A DNA stretch of 22,857 nt, from positions 1 through 22,857 of the forward strand of contig JAZRLQ010000075.1 in the NCBI GenBank assembly GCA_045646925.1. The letters are read 5' to 3'. Of this stretch, positions 6,845 to 13,687 are shown piece after piece. Positions within the stretch are counted from its first letter, which is position 1; the number at the start of each line of letters is the position of its first letter. The notes below the pieces were generated by a model. The model worked only from the letters and a program-made list of their open reading frames with translations. It did no database searches and was not told the DNA's origin. A program made the position numbers and the translations under genes. The DNA comes from QALR01 sp045646925 (GTDB lineage Bacteria; Bacillota; Clostridia; Oscillospirales; CAG-272).

Positions 6845-8380
6845 ATGAAAAAAATTCTTGGTATCGAACTCGGATCCACGCGAATCAAATCCGTGCTGAT
6901 CGACGAAAAAGCAAACGTTCTCGCGCAGGGCGCGTACGAATGGGAAAACGAACTTGTGGACGGACTCTGGTCCTACTCTCTCGAGGAAGCGGAGCGCGGC
7001 TTGCAGGAAAGCTACCGTGATCTGATCCGCAATTACGGCGAAGCGCTCACGACCGTTGATGCCATCGGCATTTCGGGCATGATGCACGGCTATCTCGCGT
7101 TTGACAAAAACGACAGATTGCTCGCGCCCTTCCGCACCTGGAGAAACACGAACACCGCCAGAGCCGCAGGCGAGCTGACGAAGCTTTTCCGCTTCAACGT
7201 GCCTATGCGCTGGTCTGTCTCCCAATATTACGAATCCGTTCTCGACGGACTTTCTCACGTCACCGACATCGCCTTTCTGACCACGCTCGCAGGCTACGTT
7301 CATTACAGACTGACGGGCAAAAAGGCGCTCGGCATCAACGACGCCTCCGGTATGTTCCCCGTCTCCGGACACGATTACGATGAAAAAATGCTCGCAGACT
7401 TCAACGCGCTTCTCAAAACGAAGGGACTTGACGTCGATTTCAAAACGCTTCTCCCCACCGTTATGGTCGCAGGTGAAAACGCAGGCACGCTCACCGAGGA
7501 AGGCGCGAAATGGCTCGATACCGAAGGAAATCTGCAGGCAGGCATCGTTCTCTGTCCCCCAGAGGGCGATATGGGAACGGGTATGATCGCAACCAATTCC
7601 GTATTGCCGAAAACGGCAAACGTATCCTCCGGTACGAGCGCAAACCTCACCGTTGTTCTCGAGAAGCCTCTGCTCAACTACTATAAGGAGATCGACGTAA
7701 TCGCAACGCCCGACGGATACCCCGCGGCTCTCATTCACGCCAATAACTGCACCACGGAGATCAACGAATGGGTCAGCCTCTTCGGTGAAGTAGTCTCTCT
7801 CTTCGGTCTGGAGGTTTCCAAGGGCGAACTGTTCAATAAACTCTTCACTCACTCTCTGAAGAGCGATTCCCGATCGGGCGAGATCGTCAGCTATAACTTC
7901 CTCGCGGGCGAAACGCTTGCGAACACCGAGAAGGGCGCGCCCCTCGTCATGCGCGCGGCAAGCGGTGAAATGAATCTTGCGAACTTCATGCAGTCTCAGA
8001 TCTATTCCGCAGTAGCGACCCTTGCGCTCGGCATGGATATTCTCAAGACGGAGGACGTTGCGATCAATAGCGTTCTCGCGCACGGCGGCTTCTATAAGAC
8101 CGATTTCATCGGACAGAACGCAACCTCCGCCGTATTGGAAGCGCCCGTAACCGTCATGCAGAACGCCGCAGAGGGCGGTGCTTGGGGCATGGCAATGCTC
8201 GCGCTCTACACCGTAAGCAAGGAAAACGAAACCCTCGCGGAATTTCTGAACGCGATGTTTGCCGACGTCAAAAAGACCGTCGTGATGGCAGACGAAGCGG
8301 AGCTTGCGAAATGCAAACGCTTCATGGCGCTCTACCGCGCGGGACTTTGTGCAGAGCAAGCGGCGGCAAAGGCACTTTGA
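6845..8380 (+). CDS. FGGY-family carbohydrate kinase, xylulokinase-like group
   Basis: 511 residues, typical for FGGY kinases, which transfer ATP phosphate to a sugar such as xylulose, ribulose, rhamnulose or fuculose. The N-terminal phosphate motif GIELGST (6-12) has Glu where most members have Asp. ISGMMHGYLAFD (76-87) corresponds to the sugar-binding ISGQMHG motif of xylulokinases. CPPEGDMGTGM near 237-247 contains the probable catalytic Asp242, and NVSSGTSANL and AHGGFYKTDFIGQ (412-424) belong to the C-terminal nucleotide domain. Start: ATG 6845 after AGAGGA; an ATG at 6830 is in frame without a good site. The sugar cannot be decided from sequence. A nearby rhamnosidase makes rhamnulose possible, but the motifs are closer to xylulokinase. 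It is transcribed alone, divergent from the radical SAM gene. Confidence 0.9.
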   Translation: MKKILGIELGSTRIKSVLIDEKANVLAQGAYEWENELVDGLWSYSLEEAERGLQESYRDLIRNYGEALTTVDAIGISGMMHGYLAFDKNDRLLAPFRTWRNTNTARAAGELTKLFRFNVPMRWSVSQYYESVLDGLSHVTDIAFLTTLAGYVHYRLTGKKALGINDASGMFPVSGHDYDEKMLADFNALLKTKGLDVDFKTLLPTVMVAGENAGTLTEEGAKWLDTEGNLQAGIVLCPPEGDMGTGMIATNSVLPKTANVSSGTSANLTVVLEKPLLNYYKEIDVIATPDGYPAALIHANNCTTEINEWVSLFGEVVSLFGLEVSKGELFNKLFTHSLKSDSRSGEIVSYNFLAGETLANTEKGAPLVMRAASGEMNLANFMQSQIYSAVATLALGMDILKTEDVAINSVLAHGGFYKTDFIGQNATSAVLEAPVTVMQNAAEGGAWGMAMLALYTVSKENETLAEFLNAMFADVKKTVVMADEAELAKCKRFMALYRAGLCAEQAAAKAL

Positions 8381-8387
8381 TAAAAAG

Positions 8388-8417
8388 AAAAAGCTATCCT
8401 TTACGGATAGCTTTTTT
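8388..8417. terminator. bidirectional terminator between convergent genes
   Basis: AAAAAGCTATCC (8388-8399) pairs perfectly with GGATAGCTTTTT (8405-8416) around a five-base loop, with T-rich tails in both directions. It ends the kinase gene on the plus strand, and the last codons and stop of the lipoprotein gene lie inside it on the minus strand. Confidence 0.93.
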
Positions 8418-9372
8418 CACGCAATTTATACGATTTTACAATAAATTCTCCGAATTTCTTTCCCAATTCCAGCTCGCTTACGGCATCGTAATGTCCCCAA
8501 TCGGGATCCCCGACAGGCTCTTTATGAACGGTGAATCCCATATCGATCGTGGAAAAATAGAAATTCAGCGGCGACTGCTCGGAAAATTTTCGTTTGGCTT
8601 CGTTGATCTCACGCCATGCTGGCTCGCAGTAAGGGCTATTGGATATCCCCGCATCGATAAAATAAATATCGCCGTCCGTATATTTCGCAAGATCCTCGCG
8701 CAGATAGGAAACGAAAGCGCTCTGGTTGTCGTAATATTTCGAAGCCTTGAAATCCGTCGTGTCGGATTCGCCCTGCATCCAGCAGATCGCTCCGATTTCG
8801 GGATCGTAACCGTTTTCAATCAGCGCATCCATATAGGTTTGAACAAAATTCAAAAACGCATTGTATATCGAGCCCCTCTGTCTTGCACTGAGCCAATGGT
8901 AATGCAGAGAATATCCCGACATGGTATATTTCAGAATAACGACCGTTTCATCGGGATACGCCGCGGAAAGAACCTCAGCCATCCCGACCTCGGGACCGAA
9001 AAAGCCTTCTCCCGCTCCGCAGGTGAGGTCTACGCTGACGAAATCACCTCCCGAGGTCGCATTGTGATCATCCAGACAATAGTTGATCAGAACGGAGGAA
9101 AAGCCCGCTTCGTAGCGGAGATATTCTTCCTCGGAAATATTTTCTTTCAGGTACTCCGTAATGGAGCAGCCCGTCGCGTTGCTCTGTCCGATAAGAAGGA
9201 TCACCTTCGTTTTTCTGCCGTTTCCCGTCGGCAATGCCGTAGGACTCGGATATTCGGTATTCATATTTAATACAACCGTGGTATCCTCCTCTTCCTCATT
9301 CGCTTGGCATCCGCAAAAAACAAAAACGAGAGAAAGCAAAAGCACCGCGATCAGGAAAATTCTGTTTTTCAT
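8401..9372 (-). CDS. lipoprotein with sialate O-acetylesterase-like (SASA/CE6) domain
   Basis: 323 residues. Residues 1-21 form a lipoprotein signal peptide (KNR followed by a hydrophobic run) ending in the lipobox FCGC with Cys22, so the protein should be tethered outside the membrane. After an acidic, Pro- and Thr-containing linker the SGNH-like domain begins: LLIGQSNATG with the nucleophile Ser64, then AICWMQGESDT, and near the C-terminus DPDWGHYDA, where D-W-G-H is the DxxH catalytic pair. The family removes O-acetyl groups from sialic acids or from plant polysaccharides such as xylan. Start: ATG 9372 with AAAGGAG eight bases upstream. It follows the membrane acyltransferase-like gene by 13 bases, with the ribosome binding site touching that gene's stop, so they form one operon. 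The true substrate is unknown. Confidence 0.9.
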   Translation of the reverse strand: MKNRIFLIAVLLLSLVFVFCGCQANEEEEDTTVVLNMNTEYPSPTALPTGNGRKTKVILLIGQSNATGCSITEYLKENISEEEYLRYEAGFSSVLINYCLDDHNATSGGDFVSVDLTCGAGEGFFGPEVGMAEVLSAAYPDETVVILKYTMSGYSLHYHWLSARQRGSIYNAFLNFVQTYMDALIENGYDPEIGAICWMQGESDTTDFKASKYYDNQSAFVSYLREDLAKYTDGDIYFIDAGISNSPYCEPAWREINEAKRKFSEQSPLNFYFSTIDMGFTVHKEPVGDPDWGHYDAVSELELGKKFGEFIVKSYKLREKSYP

Positions 9373-9385
9373 GAAGCAAACTCCT

Positions 9386-9985
9386 TTAAGACACGAAATT
9401 TTCGACCGTTTCGGCTTTTTTGCGTTCTTTTTCGACATTTTTGCGATAGAGCGCGCGCAGAGAGGGGGTATTGCTCCGCAGGATCATCGTAGGCAAAATA
9501 CCGAGAACCCAATTTACCGCCGCGAGCGGAAGCGCGACCGCAAACGGACGGAGGAAGGGCAAAAACATGATCGCGAAGCCAAAAAACGCACCTGCAATAT
9601 GACCCGCCACGCCGTAATTCGACTCGATCAGGAAGCGACCGATATACGCGCTGCTGTCGGGCTCGCGCACCTTATCCTTATGGAAGCCCGTAAAGCAACC
9701 CCACTCGGGAACGTATTTTTTCCATACGTTGATCTTGATCTTGCGATAGAATTTGCGCTCCGATTGCTTGACCGTAAAAAGCTTCGCTTCCGGCGCAAAC
9801 CATTTTTCGGGCAAACGGCGCGCGACCGTCGCCGTCAAGGCATCGATCACAAAAAGTGCGGCAACGCCCACAACCGACCAAAGCAGAAGCTCGCCGAACG
9901 CGCGGAATGTATATACCTTGTCAAAAAGAAAATTCATAAGCGTGACGAGAAGCGTCGCTGACGTCACCGTAATCAGATAAAACAT
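9386..9985 (-). CDS. membrane protein related to glycosyl-4,4'-diaponeurosporenoate acyltransferase (CrtO-like)
   Basis: 199 residues with hydrophobic segments at about 1-18, 32-52 and 122-165. The central stretch SERKFYRKIKINVWKKYVPE, ending in Trp-Lys-Lys-Tyr-Val-Pro-Glu and followed by GCFTGFHKDKV, matches the conserved core of the CrtO-type family (E-x2-xFYxxxxIxxWKxxxPE). NWVLGILPTMILRSNTPSL near 157-175 matches its C-terminal motif. The staphylococcal namesake esterifies glucose on a carotenoid; most homologues lie outside pigment clusters and are uncharacterised. No carotenoid genes are seen here, so the carotenoid function should not be assumed. Start: ATG 9985 with GAGGAA seven bases upstream, under a strong promoter at 10022-10050. 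First gene of an operon with the esterase lipoprotein. Confidence 0.75.
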   Translation of the reverse strand: MFYLITVTSATLLVTLMNFLFDKVYTFRAFGELLLWSVVGVAALFVIDALTATVARRLPEKWFAPEAKLFTVKQSERKFYRKIKINVWKKYVPEWGCFTGFHKDKVREPDSSAYIGRFLIESNYGVAGHIAGAFFGFAIMFLPFLRPFAVALPLAAVNWVLGILPTMILRSNTPSLRALYRKNVEKERKKAETVENFVS

Positions 9986-10021
9986 AATCGTTCCTCTTTC
10001 TCATATAAAATCAGATGATTC

Positions 10022-10050
10022 AGTATAACACGAAATGCAAAAAATGTCAA
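10022..10050 (-). promoter_or_regulatory. sigma-A promoter of the acyltransferase-esterase operon
   Basis: Minus strand TTGACA (10045-10050), a 17-base spacer and TATACT (10022-10027), a near-consensus pair. Confidence 0.85.
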
Positions 10051-10119
10051 CCACGCACGGATTTTCAAATGCAAGAACCTCTGACGCTTCTCCAGAAGGG
10101 ACGATCCTTCCGAAAGCCC

Positions 10120-10148
10120 TTGACGGAAAAGTGTTTTTCGGGTATAAT
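10120..10148 (+). promoter_or_regulatory. sigma-A promoter of the URO-D family gene
   Basis: TTGACG (10120-10125), a 17-base spacer and a perfect TATAAT (10143-10148), giving a leader of about 53 bases. It is divergent from the promoter at 10022-10050. A short inverted repeat GAAGG/CCTTC (10095-10099 and 10106-10110) lies between the two. Confidence 0.85.
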
Positions 10149-10207
10149 AAAGCTATATGAAAATACCCTCGAGGGGATTAATCTGAAAGCAAAGAAGGAT
10201 CCTGCCA

Positions 10208-11275
10208 ATGAAGTACACACCTTTTGACTATGCGCGCGCGGAAGCGATCGCCAAACGCACGAAAGAATTCTACGAATACAAGGGCGCGAAAACACAGATC
10301 CATATCAAATCCTGCGCCTCCCTCAAGCTCCCGAAAATGCCTGCCTTGAATACCTTCTCTTTCCCGCAGGACATGGAGCGCTATCTGGATATGCGCGCCG
10401 AGCGCGACTATCTTTTCTCGAAATTCCACGAATCCATCGACGACGATTTCATACCCTCCACTTCCCCGTGGTACGGCATCGCGGAGCATACCGCATTTCT
10501 CGGTGGACAGGTCGATTTCACCGAAACGACCACCTTCCAACATCAGATCTGCGACGAGCTCGAGGATTTCCGCAAGCTCACGCTGGACAGAAACAATCTC
10601 TGGATCCATCTCGTCGTCGACGGCATCCGCTATATGCGTGAAAAGTGGGGCGAATTCATCCCCGTCCGTATGCGCGGCGCCGACGGTCCCTCCGATATCG
10701 CAAACGCCGTTCGCGGCTCGGATCTCTTCTACGATATCTATGACGAGCCGGAAACGCTTGCCGAGTTGATGGATTTCTGCACGAAAGCGGTTCAGTTCAC
10801 ACAGGACCTTCAGCGCGCGGAGGCAACGAAGATCCTCGACGGTTGCATTACCGGATTCGGACTTTGGATGCCCGGAAAATGCATGGGGCAGCTCTCCGAG
10901 GACGTTTCCGTTATGCTCTCCCCCGATATCTATGAGGAGCATTTCCTGCCCGCGCTGAAAAATTGCGTTGCGGATTCTGACGGCGCTATGATCCACGTCC
11001 ACTCTCTCGGCCACAGAATGATCCCGATGTTTGCCGCGATCGACCGCATTCAGATGATGGAGATCTCGAGCGATCCCAACTCCGAGCGCGCCGTCGATAT
11101 CTATCGCCGTTACCGCGAGGAGCTGAAGGACAAGACGGTCATCATCGCCCCCACGTACGAAGAGCTGACGAAGATGGACGATCTTCTCTCCACCAACAAA
11201 ACTCTCATCTGGTATTACGCAAAGGACGAAGAGGACGCGAAACGCGCGCTCAAGATCGTCGAAAAATACAGATAA
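10208..11275 (+). CDS. uroporphyrinogen decarboxylase (URO-D) superfamily protein
   Basis: 355 residues covering a full URO-D-type TIM barrel. The segment GADGPSDIANAVRGSDLFYD at about 158-177, followed by DEPETLAELMDF, is typical of the family. HVHSLGH at 263-269 lies where methyltransferase members carry zinc-binding residues, and the C-terminal ALKIVEKYR closes the barrel. Relatives either decarboxylate uroporphyrinogen in heme synthesis or act as corrinoid-dependent methyltransferases (MtaA/MtbA type). No heme gene, corrinoid protein or reductive activase is nearby, so neither activity is supported. The divergent type resembles the many orphan Clostridial URO-D proteins found among sugar-metabolism genes. 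Start: ATG 10208 with GAAGGA eight bases upstream; it has its own promoter and is transcribed alone. Confidence 0.85.
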   Translation: MKYTPFDYARAEAIAKRTKEFYEYKGAKTQIHIKSCASLKLPKMPALNTFSFPQDMERYLDMRAERDYLFSKFHESIDDDFIPSTSPWYGIAEHTAFLGGQVDFTETTTFQHQICDELEDFRKLTLDRNNLWIHLVVDGIRYMREKWGEFIPVRMRGADGPSDIANAVRGSDLFYDIYDEPETLAELMDFCTKAVQFTQDLQRAEATKILDGCITGFGLWMPGKCMGQLSEDVSVMLSPDIYEEHFLPALKNCVADSDGAMIHVHSLGHRMIPMFAAIDRIQMMEISSDPNSERAVDIYRRYREELKDKTVIIAPTYEELTKMDDLLSTNKTLIWYYAKDEEDAKRALKIVEKYR

Positions 11276-11281
11276 TGTCCA

Positions 11282-11311
11282 CGGCGCACCCGATTTGTCC
11301 CGAGTGCGCCG
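11282..11311 (+). terminator. probable terminator after the URO-D gene
   Basis: CGGCGCAC (11282-11289) pairs with GTGCGCCG (11304-11311) around a 14-base loop, six bases after the stop. The downstream ATTCTT is only weakly T-rich. Confidence 0.6.
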
Positions 11312-11360
11312 ATTCTTATGCGAAAAAAATGCAAAAAAGGCAGAAAATCGTCGAAATCAA

Positions 11361-11389
11361 TTGATTTTTTTGATATTATATGGTAAAAT
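11361..11389 (+). promoter_or_regulatory. promoter of the DUF308 gene
   Basis: TTGATT (11361-11366), a 17-base spacer and TAAAAT (11384-11389). The -35 box lies inside the small palindrome AAATCAATTGATTT (11354-11367), which could be an operator. Confidence 0.65.
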
Positions 11390-11418
11390 ACAAGAAATCT
11401 ATGAAAGGAGTGTTTCCC

Positions 11419-11880
11419 ATGGCAAAGAAATCAAATTCTGAACTCATTTCTGCTCTGCTTTATCTCATCGTCGGTGTTCTTTTGGTTGTATTTCAATCCC
11501 GCACGATCGGTTGGATGATGACCATCGCAGGCGTATTCTTCGTTATTTGCGGTGTTCTCGATCTCATCAGAACCAACTGGGGCAGCGGTGCCGTCAGCCT
11601 GATCATCGGTATCACGATCCTCGTGCTCGGTTGGGTTGTAACGGAAATTGTACTTCTCGTTCTCGGTATCCTGATCGCAATCAAGGGCGTGGTTGCTCTC
11701 GTCAACGCAATTACCGCTTCCAGAAAGAATATCTTCGATTTCATTTTCGCGATCCTCACGATCGTGATCGGCGCTATGCTCGCGTTCGGTAACGGACTCG
11801 ACGTGCTTATCGTCATCGCAGGCGCTATGCTTATCTTCAACGCCGTTGTCGGTATCGTTGGCGCTGTCGCAAAGAAATAA
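11419..11880 (+). CDS. DUF308 (HdeD-like) small membrane protein
   Basis: 153 residues, almost entirely hydrophobic after a short MAKKSNSE head. About six membrane segments are arranged as short repeats, each ending in small residues and a polar turn (for example VFFVICGVLDLIRTNWGSGA, then SLIIGITILVLGWVV). This repeat pattern is that of DUF308 proteins, which include E. coli HdeD; their molecular role is not known in Bacillota. Start: ATG 11419 with AAAGGAG nine bases upstream; the frame also opens at 11380, but that overlaps the -10 box. A hairpin without a T run follows at 11898-11917. The gene after it has no convincing promoter, so the two may be co-transcribed. Confidence 0.85.
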   Translation: MAKKSNSELISALLYLIVGVLLVVFQSRTIGWMMTIAGVFFVICGVLDLIRTNWGSGAVSLIIGITILVLGWVVTEIVLLVLGILIAIKGVVALVNAITASRKNIFDFIFAILTIVIGAMLAFGNGLDVLIVIAGAMLIFNAVVGIVGAVAKK

Positions 11881-11897
11881 TCTTCAAAGCGATTTCA

Positions 11898-11917
11898 CGG
11901 GGCGCCCGAACGCCCCG
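11898..11917 (+). other. GC hairpin in the DUF308-12000 intergenic region
   Basis: CGGGGCG (11898-11904) and CGCCCCG (11911-11917) form a seven-pair stem with a six-base loop. A second stem, ACGAACG/CGTTCGT (11943-11949 and 11958-11964), lies further on. Neither is followed by a proper T run. They could be weak terminators or mRNA-processing structures in a read-through leader. Confidence 0.4.
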
Positions 11918-11999
11918 CGTACCCTTGAATACGAATGCTTCCACGAACGACCGTGCGCGTTCGTTATCAAATAAATGACTCCGGAAAGGATCTGTACCC

Positions 12000-13130
12000 A
12001 TGTCTATCATCACAAAAACCATCTCGCTCATTCGAGAAACCGAAAAATACGCAGACAAATCAAAGCTTCTCAGCTTCCTGCTCCATAATCTGACTCACAA
12101 GAAAATGGTTCTCTCTCCCGAAGACAAGGCCGAATTTTCAAGCTTCATTTTCGGAGAAACCGAGCATCTGATCAGTCTGATCCCCACGATCGAAAGCTAT
12201 AAGGAAAAGGATTTCCTGTTCGAATACGAGTATCATCTGCAAAACGCGATCATGATCTGCTATCGATCCGCCGACGAGCTTTCCGATGAGCAAAGAAGCC
12301 GCATAGACACTCTGCTCGAGATCATCGAAAAGGAACGCTTCCTCGAAAATATGATCGACGAGATCTTTACGAAAAAGAAATACGATGCGGAAACCATCCG
12401 CTATATGCTCGCCATGACGGAGCTCGCAAAGGACGAATACCACAAGGGCAAGCTTTATCAGGGACTTCTGCATTATCAGCGCAGCATTCTGAAGATCCCC
12501 GAGGAGATCCGCGATCTGATCGGCGCGCACATCCAATCCGAAATGAATCGATATATCGAAAATCCGATGACGTTGGATAGCGAAAACAATCTTGAGCTGA
12601 TCTGCGACGTCTGCCGCTATTTCCGCAAGGTACGCTTCGTAGAGCTTTTGCACCAGGCTCTTTGGGTCGGAAATATGCACATCCGCTTCTACGCCATCGC
12701 CACACTGCTCACATTCAGCTGCGACGTTCCCGCGAATATCATCGAAGCGCTTGCAAACGATATGGAATACGCAAATCTCACGTACGGTCTGCTGAAAAGA
12801 TACCGCAAGGAAAAGCTCTTCCCCTCCGCGCTCGCAACCCCCGAATATCTCGCACAGAGCGATCTCGTGCGTTGGCTCTCACATCCGTCGGAGCTTGGTC
12901 AAGCACCCGACGATATCGAATATATCGGAAAAGTTAAAAAAAGAGGCACCTACTATATCTTCCGTTACCGCTCCGACAGCGAAAATCTCGATGAAGAGAC
13001 ACGCGGTCAGTGGCTGATCGGCTGGTCCGAGTCCAAGGGCGGTACGTTCAGTAATTTCGATCTTTACAGCAATTATAAACAGATCACCAACGACAAGACC
13101 GTCAAATATATCAAGAAAAACCTGCTTTGA
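12000..13130 (+). CDS. unrecognised mostly helical protein with C-terminal beta domain
   Basis: 376 residues, no signal peptide or membrane segment. I do not recognise the family. Residues 1 to about 290 are predominantly amphipathic helices rich in Glu, Lys and Leu (for example LISLIPTIESYKEKDFLFEY and IIEKERFLENMIDEIFTKKK), with spacing that suggests HEAT- or TPR-like helical pairs. The last 70 or so residues change character to aromatic- and Gly-rich beta strands (KKRGTYYIFRYRSDS, GQWLIGWSESKGG, FDLYSNY), as in a small barrel domain. This layout suggests a cytoplasmic scaffold or sensor, but no catalytic motif is visible. Start: ATG 12000 with AAAGGA nine bases upstream. A strong terminator follows at 13147-13185. 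No promoter was found directly upstream, so it may depend on the DUF308 promoter. Confidence 0.85.
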   Translation: MSIITKTISLIRETEKYADKSKLLSFLLHNLTHKKMVLSPEDKAEFSSFIFGETEHLISLIPTIESYKEKDFLFEYEYHLQNAIMICYRSADELSDEQRSRIDTLLEIIEKERFLENMIDEIFTKKKYDAETIRYMLAMTELAKDEYHKGKLYQGLLHYQRSILKIPEEIRDLIGAHIQSEMNRYIENPMTLDSENNLELICDVCRYFRKVRFVELLHQALWVGNMHIRFYAIATLLTFSCDVPANIIEALANDMEYANLTYGLLKRYRKEKLFPSALATPEYLAQSDLVRWLSHPSELGQAPDDIEYIGKVKKRGTYYIFRYRSDSENLDEETRGQWLIGWSESKGGTFSNFDLYSNYKQITNDKTVKYIKKNLL

Positions 13131-13146
13131 ATTTTGTTCAAAATAG

Positions 13147-13185
13147 ATCCCCCAACAGATACCGAAGATCTGTCGGGGGATTTTT
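13147..13185 (+). terminator. strong terminator after the helical-protein gene
   Basis: A 14-pair stem with one mismatch (13147-13160 with 13168-13181; core ATCCCCC and GGGGGAT) and a seven-base loop, ending in five T. It begins 16 bases after the stop. Convergent read-through from the minus strand would meet the same stem. Confidence 0.9.
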
Positions 13186-13205
13186 ATACGCGATTTTTGA
13201 ATGGA

Positions 13206-13550
13206 TCAAATTTCATCCCATACTATTTGGACGTCATCTCCCCAGCTGTCCGAGCCGTAGCATTGGAGAGAGTGATTACTTGCGCATTTCTTTTTTTCAT
13301 AGTCAATAACGATTTTCAAATTTGCAACGCAAACCGTAGCGCGGCTACCTTCATCGAATTCAACCACGTATTCTGCGCCCTTCAAAAATTTGGGATGGCA
13401 AAGCGGAATTGCGCACAAAATATGATAATTGTTATCCGTTCCGTATACGCAAATGACCTGCGGCTCTTTTTCGATCACGATTCCTCGCTGTCCCTCGCTG
13501 AACATTTGAACCTTTTTTTCAAATAAGCCAAACTTGAACGTATATTTCAT
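13206..13550 (-). CDS. small unrecognised cytoplasmic protein
   Basis: 114 residues without signal peptide or membrane segment. I recognise no family. It begins MKYTFKFGLFEKKVQMFSEG, with alternating hydrophobic and charged residues suggestive of beta strands (RGIVIEKEPQVICVYG, GAEYVVEFDEG), so an all-beta fold is likely. Five Cys are present (about positions 40, 47, 78, 93 and 102) without metal-motif spacing. The C-terminus is acidic (DSWGDDVQIVWDEI). Start: ATG 13550 with AAAAGGAG eight bases upstream; the longer frame to 13661 would run through a hairpin and lacks a site. It is transcribed toward the terminator at 13147-13185 and appears to be monocistronic. Confidence 0.75.
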   Translation of the reverse strand: MKYTFKFGLFEKKVQMFSEGQRGIVIEKEPQVICVYGTDNNYHILCAIPLCHPKFLKGAEYVVEFDEGSRATVCVANLKIVIDYEKKKCASNHSLQCYGSDSWGDDVQIVWDEI

Positions 13551-13590
13551 TTGGAGTTCTCCTTTTAAAAATAATTTCGTTTTACTGTAA

Positions 13591-13619
13591 TATATAATAC
13601 GAATCGGCAGAGAAGACAA
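13591..13619 (-). promoter_or_regulatory. possible promoter of the 13206-13550 gene
   Basis: Minus strand TTGTCT (13614-13619), a 17-base spacer and TATATA (13591-13596). The -35 box lies in the loop of the hairpin at 13602-13633, so it overlaps the terminator of obgE. Confidence 0.4.
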
Positions 13620-13637
13620 GCCCTCTGCCGATTTTTT
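13602..13637. terminator. long hairpin between obgE and the small gene
   Basis: AATCGGCAGAG (13602-13612) and CTCTGCCGATT (13623-13633) form a perfect 11-pair stem with a 10-base loop. It is 54 bases past the obgE stop. A T run follows on the plus strand (13632-13637), whereas the minus-strand side continues CGTATTATAT. It probably ends obgE transcripts, and may also stop plus-strand antisense transcription. Confidence 0.7.
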
Positions 13638-13687
13638 CCGCAAATTCTCCGCTAAGGTCAACGAAGAAAACGGAAGCTTTTATTATT

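Noticed and set aside
6743..8359. 538-codon open frame antisense to the sugar kinase
   Set aside because: No ribosome binding site, His/Arg/Phe-rich composition without motifs, and it exactly mirrors a well-supported FGGY kinase. The codon bias of the real gene removes stops from the opposite strand.
9386..9985. Carotenoid (staphyloxanthin-type) pathway suggested by the CrtO-like protein
   Set aside because: No crtM, crtN, crtP or crtQ homologue is in the window; the family name is the only link.
10095..10110. GAAGG/CCTTC inverted repeat between divergent promoters, considered as an operator
   Set aside because: Only five-base arms; such repeats are common by chance and no regulator gene is adjacent.
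13134..13526. 130-codon plus-strand frame after the helical-protein gene
   Set aside because: Begins inside the upstream gene's terminator region and is antisense to a small gene with a good ribosome binding site.
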